The translations under genes were made by a program, and so were the position numbers. DNA of 44,880 bases, taken from positions 1 through 44,880 of the forward strand of contig CANPWB010000012.1 in assembly GCA_947581925.1 (NCBI GenBank). Reading direction: 5' to 3'. Under the pieces are notes generated by a model. That model made no database searches. It was not told the origin of the DNA and worked only from the letters and a program-made list of their open reading frames with translations. Each line of letters begins with the position of its first letter. Position 1 is the first letter of the stretch. Origin of the DNA: an uncultured Clostridia bacterium. Its GTDB lineage: Bacteria > Bacillota > Clostridia > Christensenellales > CAG-917. Of the stretch, positions 24,567 to 32,526 are shown piece by piece.

Positions 24567-27500
24567 TCACTTCACGTACTTGACGCGCCCCTTGCCCAAA
24601 AGCTCCTCCAACCTTAAAATAAGCTCGTCCGTGACGTACGTCCGTTGAGGATATGCGAGCATCTTGCCCGTCTGCTTGATCTGCGCGTGACAGGGCGTAT
24701 CTCCCGGGAAGAGCGACAGCACTTCGCGCACCATCTCCTTTTGCGCGGCGTTTTCAATGAGCACGTACAGCGTGCCCTCGCCCGCGGGCTTATCCGCCAC
24801 AGGCTTGTCGTCCGCGACCTTCCAAAGCTCCACCTTGTCTATGCTTATCTTCGGCTCGCTCTCGTCGCCGAGGTCCACCCTGCCGTACACCTTTATCGGG
24901 CTGTCCCCCTCGAGCAGCGCGCCGTACTTCTCAAACGCGCGGGCGTACATGACAAAAGCCACGCTACCCATCCTGTCCTCCAACCTGCCCACAGCAAATT
25001 TCTGCTGCTTTTTTGTGAGCTTGCGCTCGAAGGACGACACTATACAGCCAAACGCAACGCTCTTTCCGTGCAAGCTCTCGTCCACAGTCATCTCGGAGTT
25101 TCCGTCCTCGTCCGCCTGTTCGACATACAGCATGCCCGCGTCGAAGTTGAACTCGTGACGGTCATCGCGGTAGTCGTCGAGCGGGTGCCCCGTGAGATAC
25201 ATGCCCAGCACTTCCTTCTCGTACGAGAGACGCTGCGCCTTGCCGTACTCCTTTACCTCTTGATAGTGTATCTCCTCATCCTCGATGAGGTCGTCAAAGA
25301 GGGAGAGCTGCCCCGTCGATTTGTGTTTCATATCCACGGCGACGGTGTCCATGATGCGCTCGTATGACGCCATAAGCGTGGAGCGCGTCTTGCCAAAACA
25401 GTCCAGCGCCCCGCCCTTTATCAAACTTTCGAGCATGCGCTTGTTTATCTGCCCATTGCAGCGCGTGATGAGGTCGCGGATATCTTTGAACTCCCCGCCC
25501 TGCTCGCGCTCGTTGAGGATGTATTCCATAGCCTGCTCGCCGACGTTTTTTATGCCCATAAGCCCATATCGCACGTCGCCGCCGTCTATGGAGAACAGCT
25601 TTTCGGAGCGGTTTATATCGGGTGGCAGCACCTTGACGCCCGTGCGACGCAGGTAGTTCATATAGTGCTTGACTTCGTCCGCGTTTGTAATGCGATTGTT
25701 GACGACAGCCACTATGAAGTGCACGGGATAGTAGAGTTTGAGGTACGCCGTCTGATATGTCAGATAGGTGTACGCCGCCGCGTGGGACTTGTTGAAGGCG
25801 TAGGACGCAAATTTCATTATCTGGTCAAACAGCTCGTTCGCAATGTCCTCGCTTATGCCGTTCGCGACCGCGCCTGGTATCTGCTTTTTTGTCTTATCGT
25901 CGTCGAGCACGCCGCCGTACAGGAAGATCTTGCGCTGCTCTTCGAGCACGTGCAACTTCTTCTTGGACACCGCGCGTCGCAAGATGTCCGCTCCGCCGAA
26001 GGAGTAGCCGCACAGTTTCTGCGCTATCTGCATGACCTGCTCCTGATAAACTATACAGCCGTAAGTATTCTCGAGTATGCTTTTGAGTTGCGGATGCAGA
26101 TATGTGACCGTCTCGGGGTGGTGCTTGCCCTCTACGAATTTGTCTATGAATTGCATGGGACCGGGGCGGAACATGGATATGCCCGCGATGACGTCCTCCA
26201 GACAGTCTGGTTGCAGCTGCGCCATAAAGCGTTTCATGCCTCCCGACTCAAGCTGGAACACCGCCTCGCAATCTCCCGACGAGATGAGTTCGAACACTTT
26301 GGGGTCCTCATAGCCGAGCTTGTGGAAGTCCAGCTCTATGCCCTTGTCCTTCTTGATGAGCTTGAGCGCCTCGTCTATATCCGTGAGCGTTTTGAGCCCC
26401 AAAAAGTCCATTTTCAACAGTCCCAAAGCCTCGACAATGTTTTTGTCGAACTGCGTCGTAACGACGGGGCCGTTGCGCGAAAGGGCGCAATAGTTGATTA
26501 TCGGCTCCTTGCAAATGACGACGCCCGCCGCATGCATTGAGGTCTGCCTAGGCATACCCTCGAGCGCGATCGCCATATCAATGACCTCTTTCGCCATGCC
26601 GCCCGCGTCGTAGATCTTGCGGAAGTCCTCGCTGTAACAGGCGGAGCCCTCTGTGAGCACCTGCGGCAGGAGCACCTTGCCTACGGGGATCTCCTTCACC
26701 CACGCCGCCGCCTCGTTGTATGGCACGTCCATAACGCGCGCGACGTCCTTTACGACCGCCTTTGCGCTCATTGTGGAGTACGCGATTATCTGCGACACCC
26801 TGTCCGCGCCGTACTTCTTTATGCAGTAGTCTATTACTTCCTGCCGCCTTACGTAGCAGAAATCGACGTCGAAGTCGGGCATGCTGACGCGCTCCTCGCT
26901 GAGGAACCGCTCGAAGAGGAGCTGATATCTGAGCGGGTCTATGTCCGTGATGCCTATGGAATACGCGACAATGCTGCCGCAGCCGCTACCTCTGCCCGGC
27001 CCTACGGGTATGCCCATGAGCTGCGCCGCGTGCACATAGTCCCAAACTATCAAAAAGTAGCCGTCAAAACCGCAGCGGTGTATTACGCCCAGCTCGTACT
27101 CCAGCCTGTTCTTTATCTCGTCCGTGAGCTCGCCGTACTTGCGCGCCGCGCCCTCCCAGGCAAGATCGTGCAAATACTGCTCCTCGTTTCTGTCCCCCAT
27201 CTCGTCGTTTGTGTAGGTGGGGATTATGGACTTATGCTTGAGGACGAAATAGTCCCCGTCCACTTTGTCCGCTATCTCGCGCGTCGTAGTTATCGCCTCG
27301 GGGCACCACTTGAACAGCTCCGCCATCTGGTCGCCCGTCTTGAGGTAGTACTCGTCCTCGCCGAAACGGGCGGAGTTTTCCTTATCGTCGGACTTTTTGC
27401 AGCCCAAAGTGATGCACATCATAGTATCCTGCATGTCCGCGTCCTGCTTTTCTATGTAGTGCACGTCGTTTGTGGCGACAACTTTGACGCCTATCTCGCG

Positions 27501-28157
27501 CGCTATGCGGACGAGTTGGTTGAGCACAATCTTGTCCTCTTCCATGCCATGGTCTTGGAGTTCGATATAAAAATCGCCCTCCTCAAACAGGTCGCGCATG
27601 CGTATGGCGTACTTCTTTGCCTCCTCATATCTGCCCTGCAATATGAGCCGCGGGATCTTGCCCGCAAGGCATGCAGACAGGCATATTATGCCCTTGCTGT
27701 GCCCCTCGATATGCTGCAGGTCTATGCGCGGGCGAACATAAAAGCCGTCCGTGAAGGCGAGCGAGCTAAGATACATCAGATTTTTGTATCCCACTTCGTT
27801 TTTTGCGAGCAAAATGAGGTGATATCTCTCCCTCATCACATCCGCCGTCTTGACGTACATATCCTCGGCAACGTAAAATTCCTGCCCAATTATTGGTTTT
27901 ATCCCCGCCTGCCTCATAGTCGAGACAAAGGTATGCGCGCCGTACATGTTGCCGTGATCCGTTATGGCGACGGCGTCCATGCCTCGCGCCTTGAGCGCCT
28001 CGGCAAGCGGATAGACAGTCTTTGTCTTGTCCGGGTCGCGTTTCGTAGGGTCGTTCTCGTCGCGAGCGTCGAGATCGGGCACCAGTCTTACAAGCCTGAC
28101 CGCGCCGTCAAGCAGGCTGTACTCCGTGTGTAAATGCAAATGTACAAAATCCGTCAT
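24567..28157 (-). CDS. dnaE: DNA polymerase III alpha subunit DnaE
   Basis: A 1196-residue replicative polymerase of the DnaE type. The N-terminal PHP domain starts FVHLHLHTEYSLLDGA and has AITDHGNMYGA. The catalytic palm is seen near residue 425 as MPDFDVDFCYVRRQEVIDYC (canonical PDIDID). KMDFLGLKTLTDID and FRPGPMQFIDKFVEGK follow. A helix-hairpin-helix region and a C-terminal OB-fold (about 990-1080) complete it. The start has a purine-rich GAAGAGGAAAAG. It lies between whiA and pfkA, a typical clostridial arrangement. Bacillota usually also carry PolC, which is not in this window. Confidence 0.96.
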   Translation of the reverse strand: MTDFVHLHLHTEYSLLDGAVRLVRLVPDLDARDENDPTKRDPDKTKTVYPLAEALKARGMDAVAITDHGNMYGAHTFVSTMRQAGIKPIIGQEFYVAEDMYVKTADVMRERYHLILLAKNEVGYKNLMYLSSLAFTDGFYVRPRIDLQHIEGHSKGIICLSACLAGKIPRLILQGRYEEAKKYAIRMRDLFEEGDFYIELQDHGMEEDKIVLNQLVRIAREIGVKVVATNDVHYIEKQDADMQDTMMCITLGCKKSDDKENSARFGEDEYYLKTGDQMAELFKWCPEAITTTREIADKVDGDYFVLKHKSIIPTYTNDEMGDRNEEQYLHDLAWEGAARKYGELTDEIKNRLEYELGVIHRCGFDGYFLIVWDYVHAAQLMGIPVGPGRGSGCGSIVAYSIGITDIDPLRYQLLFERFLSEERVSMPDFDVDFCYVRRQEVIDYCIKKYGADRVSQIIAYSTMSAKAVVKDVARVMDVPYNEAAAWVKEIPVGKVLLPQVLTEGSACYSEDFRKIYDAGGMAKEVIDMAIALEGMPRQTSMHAAGVVICKEPIINYCALSRNGPVVTTQFDKNIVEALGLLKMDFLGLKTLTDIDEALKLIKKDKGIELDFHKLGYEDPKVFELISSGDCEAVFQLESGGMKRFMAQLQPDCLEDVIAGISMFRPGPMQFIDKFVEGKHHPETVTYLHPQLKSILENTYGCIVYQEQVMQIAQKLCGYSFGGADILRRAVSKKKLHVLEEQRKIFLYGGVLDDDKTKKQIPGAVANGISEDIANELFDQIMKFASYAFNKSHAAAYTYLTYQTAYLKLYYPVHFIVAVVNNRITNADEVKHYMNYLRRTGVKVLPPDINRSEKLFSIDGGDVRYGLMGIKNVGEQAMEYILNEREQGGEFKDIRDLITRCNGQINKRMLESLIKGGALDCFGKTRSTLMASYERIMDTVAVDMKHKSTGQLSLFDDLIEDEEIHYQEVKEYGKAQRLSYEKEVLGMYLTGHPLDDYRDDRHEFNFDAGMLYVEQADEDGNSEMTVDESLHGKSVAFGCIVSSFERKLTKKQQKFAVGRLEDRMGSVAFVMYARAFEKYGALLEGDSPIKVYGRVDLGDESEPKISIDKVELWKVADDKPVADKPAGEGTLYVLIENAAQKEMVREVLSLFPGDTPCHAQIKQTGKMLAYPQRTYVTDELILRLEELLGKGRVKYVK

Positions 28158-28322
28158 CTTTTCCTCTTCTTCAAGGGGCGCGCCCGCCGCCTCGGTCGTC
28201 TATATCTCTATGGCTCAAGCCGAAGTATTTGCCATATAAGCGTTTTTCTTATATATAATGGCGTATAATTCGTCATTTTCGCGCTGCGAGCCCGTCTGTT
28301 TGTTGCCGTCGCGCCTATCACC

Positions 28323-29261
28323 CTAAGCGTCGCCTGCGCACTCCTCCGCAAGCTCCACAAGTTTTCTAAGCCTATGATTGAGGCAGCTCTTGCTCACGCC
28401 GAGTATGTCCGCAAGCTCGCTCAATGTGGCTTCGGGATACTGCACTCTCGCGTCCGCCGTCTGTTTGAGAGCGGGGCTAAGCGCGTCAAATGCTCCTTCC
28501 GTGCTCTTCAGCCTTGCTATGGCCAATATCTGCTTCGCGGACGCCGTGACAGTCTTGTCGTAATTTGCCGTCTCGCAGATTATGGAGCGGTTGAAGTCGT
28601 TGGCGCTCTCCCTGTCGTCGATGATGCCCTTGAGCGTGAGCGCGCTGTTGCTGAGTCCCAGCTTGATGAGAATATCCAATATTTCGTCCTTATCCTTGAC
28701 GTACAGCAACCTCTTTTCGCCGCGCTCGCTCATGCGCGTGTTTATGCGCATGTCGCTCAGCAGCTCCATAACGTCGTCCGCTAGCAGCTCGTCGTCAAAC
28801 TGCAGCTCGAAATGATAGCCGCTCCTGCCGCCGTCTGGGACGTAAACGCTGCCCGAGGTGAGCATAAGCCCCTTGAAATAGGCAAGGCGGCAACACTCCT
28901 TTCTGAGCAGATCTTGCGGAACGCCTTCTATAAAGCCTTCTAGCCCGCTCTCGTCGCCGCGCATAAGCTCAAGCTCTATGAGCGCCTGCTTGCTGAACCC
29001 ACTTGCCATCCTCACGCTCGCGCCGCCCTTCTTTCTGTCGGGTATGAGCTCCACATCGGCGGGATAGAGGTCCTTTATAAGCCCGATTATCTGAAGCGCG
29101 CGCTCTGTATCCTCAAGCGCTATGGCAAGGTTGAGCCGCCCGCGCGAGAGTTCTATGCTCCCCCTCGTGCGCGCGACGGCAGACAAAAACGCCTTCTTGC
29201 AGCATATATCTCTCGGCAAAACGTCAAGTATCTCACACCTTACGTCATCCTTGAAACTCAT
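28323..29261 (-). CDS. whiA: WhiA, DNA-binding regulator of cell division/sporulation
   Basis: A 312-residue WhiA. The N-terminal part resembles a LAGLIDADG homing-endonuclease fold (FLSAVARTRGSIEL, YFKGLMLTSGSVYVPDGGRS). The C-terminal HTH reads EATLSELADILGVSKSCLNH followed by RLRKL. In other Gram-positive bacteria it affects chromosome segregation, division or sporulation genes. The ATG at 29261 overlaps the PHP stop codon (ATGA) and has GGAG 8 bases before it; an in-frame GTG at 29270 is less likely. In many relatives rapZ and yvcK lie just upstream; here they are absent. Confidence 0.94.
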   Translation of the reverse strand: MSFKDDVRCEILDVLPRDICCKKAFLSAVARTRGSIELSRGRLNLAIALEDTERALQIIGLIKDLYPADVELIPDRKKGGASVRMASGFSKQALIELELMRGDESGLEGFIEGVPQDLLRKECCRLAYFKGLMLTSGSVYVPDGGRSGYHFELQFDDELLADDVMELLSDMRINTRMSERGEKRLLYVKDKDEILDILIKLGLSNSALTLKGIIDDRESANDFNRSIICETANYDKTVTASAKQILAIARLKSTEGAFDALSPALKQTADARVQYPEATLSELADILGVSKSCLNHRLRKLVELAEECAGDA

Positions 29262-30019
29262 CTCTTCCACTCCGATCTATCCTTGAATGCGGGGACGTTG
29301 CCGTCTATCCCGTACACCCTGTCCAAAGGTATGTCATGCCTCTTTATAAAAGCCGCCACGTTGTCGAATATGCCCACTCTGTCTGCCCTGTGCGCGTCGC
29401 TGCCGACAATAAATTTAACACCCGTCGATATAATGTCGCCCATACGCTCGTCAAGCCCGCGCGTGTCGAGGATATGCCTCTCGTTGAGCTCGATATATAC
29501 GCCGCGCGCGGCGCAAGCCTCAGCTATCCTCACAAAGTCCGCGGGACAGCGGTGCCCTATGTGCGCTATAATGTCCACGGGATAGCATTCTATCAGCCCG
29601 AGATAGGCACACGTGTTGACATCATACAGCTTTTGCCGCTCGCGCTCGCTCAAAAATCCGTTTACGAACACAAACCTGCGCGCCTCGCTCTTGCGCATAA
29701 GCGCCGCGAACCTGTGAAAGCCCGCGATAAGCACGTCCGCGCGCCTCATCACCTCGTCGGGGACGTCGATCTCGCCGTCCTCGGAAATTATGTTCGCCTC
29801 TATGCCCTGGAGCGCCGTTATGCCCTCTTGCGCGTATATCTCGGCGCGCTGCGCCTCGAATTTTTCGGGCGTACTTCGGCGCCTAAGCCCCGAAAAGCTA
29901 TGGTCCGTGACCGCGACGCGTTTAAGCCCTCGCTCCTTCGCCGCGCATATAAGCTCTGAGACCGTGCACCGCCCGTCGCTCGCATTCGTATGCAAATGGA
30001 AATCGCTGTCGAATGTCAT
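29258..30019 (-). CDS. PHP-domain metal-dependent phosphoesterase
   Basis: A 253-residue PHP-family hydrolase. Metal-binding motifs are DFHLHTNASDG at the N-terminus, VTDHSFSG, QGIEANII, the central HIGHR and the late GSDAHRADRVG. The fold is that of YcdX-like phosphatases and histidinol-phosphate phosphatases; the substrate is unknown. The ATG at 30019 is chosen because AAGGAG lies 9 bases upstream; a longer frame to 30100 has no ribosome-binding site. It overlaps whiA by 4 bases. A PHP gene between murB and whiA is common in Clostridia. Confidence 0.9.
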   Translation of the reverse strand: MTFDSDFHLHTNASDGRCTVSELICAAKERGLKRVAVTDHSFSGLRRRSTPEKFEAQRAEIYAQEGITALQGIEANIISEDGEIDVPDEVMRRADVLIAGFHRFAALMRKSEARRFVFVNGFLSERERQKLYDVNTCAYLGLIECYPVDIIAHIGHRCPADFVRIAEACAARGVYIELNERHILDTRGLDERMGDIISTGVKFIVGSDAHRADRVGIFDNVAAFIKRHDIPLDRVYGIDGNVPAFKDRSEWKR

Positions 30020-30143
30020 CCCTCGGCTCTCCTTGACCGCGTCCCCGAACCGCTGAAAACGCTTATAAATTATTATAACATTTATATTTTGAGTTCGCAA
30101 TACAAGATTGCATTTTTATAAGAGCTTAGCGCCAACGCGCTAT

Positions 30144-30293
30144 GTGGGCTACGCGCCCACGCCTCGGCAAGGGGTTTCACCCCCTGCACCCCAAGCTAAA
30201 AACGCGAGCTAGGCAAATTCTTGCCGTCGCTCGCGTTTTTGGATTGTGTGTATGGTATGAACTCCTGCGTGAGAGCTTGATATTCACGGACGC
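30144..30293 (+). repeat. R4 element, copy H (the exception: 5' of the PHP gene)
   Basis: A complete R4: GTGGGCTACGCGCCCAC, AAGGGGT/ACCCCCT, then AAGCTAAAAACGCGAGC with a GGCAA/TTGCC tip, and the full tail. It points away from the PHP gene. It is the only copy not following a gene stop codon on its own strand. Confidence 0.85.
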
Positions 30294-30429
30294 TTTGTCC
30301 AAGTGTTCTTATACTCGCCGTCCGCCCTGTCCGAGCGCCCCTATACACGGACGTCAGCCGTGTCCGAGCGACCCCGCGGAGCGAGCGGTTTCACGCTAAG
30401 TACGCAGTGAGGGCGGAGCTCTGATTTGT
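30294..30429. repeat. R7 linkers and an R3 unit
   Basis: Several GTCCGAGCG units with TTATAC or CTATAC spacers (30297-30370) are followed by R3 in minus orientation (30361-30417). This R3 is nearly identical to the copy at 859-915. No gene is seen. Confidence 0.75.
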
Positions 30430-30668
30430 TTCCGCCCGAACAAGTGGCATAATTGCAGACTTGTCTGCACGACGTAACGTGGTGAGCGAGCGCAGCCCCT
30501 TCCCGCCCTGCCGCGGCGTAACGTTTGGGCTGTGTTTGCGCTCGAGCGCAAACCGTTAGTGAGTACGGAGAGGGAGGGGAGTCCTGAGTGCAGTGTGGCG
30601 GAACGTTACGCTCATACTAATACCCAACTCATCGCTGCACGAAACGAAGGGAGAGGTTGGGTCTTTCA
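30430..30668 (+). ncRNA. R6 region: candidate structured RNA
   Basis: Hairpins in order: GCAGAC-TT-GTCTGC (30453-30466); the 20-bp perfect palindrome GTTTGCGCTCGAGCGCAAAC (30534-30553); and a stem joining GTGCAG with CTGCAC. The 3' part (30576-30668) recurs at 44741-44868 on the other strand, sharing GGGGAGTCCTGAGTGCAGTG and AAGGGAGAGGTTGGGTCTTT. CAGCCC and GGGCTG could also pair around the palindrome. No reading frame is supported. It does not match tmRNA, RNase P, SRP or 6S consensus as far as I can judge. Confidence 0.45.
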
Positions 30669-30743
30669 ATAACTATGTCCGAGACATTAACGCTTTTCGT
30701 GCTTGAATTCTATAAACGCTTTATCTAAACTGTTCTGCTCCGT

Positions 30744-31688
30744 TCAAGTCAGCAACACAAATTCGCGGGCGAGGCGTATGGCAAATTTTTCGTAGACCGC
30801 TTGCTCGGCGAGGACCGCAAGCGCGAGGAAATCCCCCGCCGTTGCGCCGCCGAGGTTGACTATGAAATTTGCGTGAAGGTCGGATATCATCGCGCCGCCC
30901 TCTCGCGCGCCCTTGAGACCGCATGCGTCGATAAGCCTGCCCGCGGGCAATACGACGTTTTTTTCACCGCATATCGCGTTTTTGCCGCCGTCCGCGACTG
31001 CGTTCGCATACTGCAAGAGCCCGAGTTTTTCCGCTTCGTCCCTGCTCATTGTTGCGTTTTTGAACACGCTGCCGCAGGAGGGCTGTCTCGGTTGCTTTGC
31101 TCGCCGCCGCGCCAAAAATTCCGCCCGTCGCGCCATGCTCTCCTGCGCGCTCATAGGCAAAAGCCTCATCTCGCCGCCCAAAATTATGCCCTGCTCGCCC
31201 CGCCTGTATGCGAAACGCGGAGTGCGCGTATCCAGAGCGTATCCGCCCTCGTTTTCAGCCAATAACTCAACACGTATGGCAAATTCCGACATCTGACATC
31301 CGAACGCTCCCGCGTTCATTCTCAGCGCGCCGCCCAACGTCGCGGGTACGCCCTCGAGAAATTCAAGCCCGCCCAAACCTCGCGCCCTCGCCTCGCGCAT
31401 GAGCTCCGCCACCGTGACGCCCGCCTCGAAACGCGCTGTACTGCCCTCGAATGTAAGCCCGCGCATATGTCTTGTGCAGATTATGGGCGCGTCTAGCTCT
31501 CCGTCCGAAATAACGGTGTTCGAGCCCCCGCCCAAGATATACGGGCGCCGCTCCTCGCGCATGAGCTTTGTCAGCACTTCCAAAAATTCACCACCAATCC
31601 TCGGGAAATACGCAAACGCCCTGCCGCCGCCCCTAAACGTCGTCAGTTCGTTCGCCCCGCACCACCTTGAAATGTCACTGTAATTCAT
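30744..31688 (-). CDS. murB: UDP-N-acetylenolpyruvoylglucosamine reductase MurB
   Basis: A 314-residue FAD enzyme that reduces UDP-GlcNAc-enolpyruvate to UDP-MurNAc in peptidoglycan synthesis. FAD-binding motifs are ILGGGSNTVISD and GLEFLEGVPATLGGALRMNAG. PSCGSVFKN carries the catalytic Ser. RLIDACGLKGAREGGAMISD and HANFIVNLGGAT close the C-terminal domain. A TATACT box ends 5 bases before the ATG, but no good -35 box is seen and no Shine-Dalgarno, so the start region is unusual. It lies upstream of PHP and whiA on the same strand, but 724 bases of repeats separate it from PHP. Confidence 0.94.
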   Translation of the reverse strand: MNYSDISRWCGANELTTFRGGGRAFAYFPRIGGEFLEVLTKLMREERRPYILGGGSNTVISDGELDAPIICTRHMRGLTFEGSTARFEAGVTVAELMREARARGLGGLEFLEGVPATLGGALRMNAGAFGCQMSEFAIRVELLAENEGGYALDTRTPRFAYRRGEQGIILGGEMRLLPMSAQESMARRAEFLARRRAKQPRQPSCGSVFKNATMSRDEAEKLGLLQYANAVADGGKNAICGEKNVVLPAGRLIDACGLKGAREGGAMISDLHANFIVNLGGATAGDFLALAVLAEQAVYEKFAIRLAREFVLLT

Positions 31689-31756
31689 AGAAAAGTATAT
31701 TCTATTCGCGTAAATTGTAGTACATGAAAAAATTTAAGCAATTTTTGAGATTTAGC

Positions 31757-32107
31757 TTGTCCGAGCAATTAACGCAACGCTTGTCCAAGCGTGCCCATAC
31801 CCGCCGTTCGCCTTGCCCGAGCGACTCCGCTGAGCGAGCGGGATTTACCCACGTACGCAGTGAGGGCGGGTCTGCACCCCAAAAAATCACTGCGTAATTT
31901 TGCGGGAACCCCGATCAAATACCCCATAAAATTCGCTACGCTCATAATTTCACCCAACAACTCGCGCTGCAAGTTTTTGGGGCCCGAATGGGGACCCCGA
32001 TGACGCTCAGACAAAGGTAACGTTAATCACTCGGACAAGGGGATTCCTCGACTTCGCTACGCTACGCTCGGAATGACAGAAAAAAAATAAATGCTTTGGC
32101 ACAACGC
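31757..32107. repeat. Repeat mosaic with interrupted R2
   Basis: R3 (minus) lies at 31814-31869 and R2 at 31875-31912. A further R2 (about 31919-31999) has its arms CCCCATAAAATTCGCTACGC and ATGGGGACCCC separated by an extra segment of about 40 bases. R1 lies at 32039-32078 (ATTCC/GGAAT, with a duplicated CGCTA). R7 linkers flank these. No gene is seen. Confidence 0.75.
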
Positions 32108-32518
32108 CCGTCAATATCAAGCTCTCGTGCAGGAGTTCATACCATACACACAATCAAAAAAGCGCGCGAACTAGTGACAAAAAAAGCGGGCGGAGCCCGC
32201 GTCCCCCAAGCGCAAAAAATAGCGAGATATGAGCGTTATTTTGCTGGAGTTTAGTGTAACTTTTATTGCGAATTGCGAAGCGTTAATTTTATTTATTATT
32301 AACGAAATGTTTGTCCGAGCTTTCTCGGGGTCCCCGCAAAAATATGAAATGTTTTTGTGGGGTAAGTAAGCGGAGTGGCGTAGCGTTTGCGGTGGGCTTT
32401 ATGGCACCTTGCTCTGCAATGGTGCCCAGCCCTGAGCAAATGCAAGCGGGGGTGCAGGGGACGAAGTCCCTTGCCTAGGGTGCGGGGCGAGTAGCCCTGC
32501 ATAGGGCAGCGCCCCACG
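32108..32518 (-). repeat. R4 element, copy I, split by R5 (3' of uvrC)
   Basis: Minus orientation. Proximal hairpins begin 9 bases after the uvrC stop codon (GTGGGGC...GCCCTAT region, then GCAGGGCT...). R5 occupies the central stem, and here the gene-proximal arm GTTCGCGCG has been lost while CGCGCGAAC remains. The tail runs to 32108. Confidence 0.8.
32179..32447 (-). ncRNA. R5 element, copy 2: candidate structured RNA
   Basis: A close copy of 10410-10680. The inner stem is TGGGC/GCCCA here instead of GAGCCC/GGGCTC. The nested R2 stem is CCCCGCAAAAA/TTTTTGTGGGG instead of CCCCATAAAAT/ATTTTATGGGG, while the flanking single strands are almost unchanged. It ends in the same GCGGGC-TCC-GCCCGC terminator with seven T's. 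This pattern points to conserved RNA or single-strand DNA structure. Confidence 0.55.
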
Positions 32519-32526
32519 TATACAAT

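Noticed and set aside
30430-30668. tmRNA, RNase P RNA, SRP RNA or 6S RNA
   Set aside because: I looked for their conserved cores (for example the SRP tetraloop region and the RNase P GAGGAAAGTCC block) and did not find them.
31694-31699. Leaderless promoter of murB
   Set aside because: A TATACT box ends 5 bases before the ATG but no acceptable -35 hexamer lies 16-18 bases upstream, so I did not call it.
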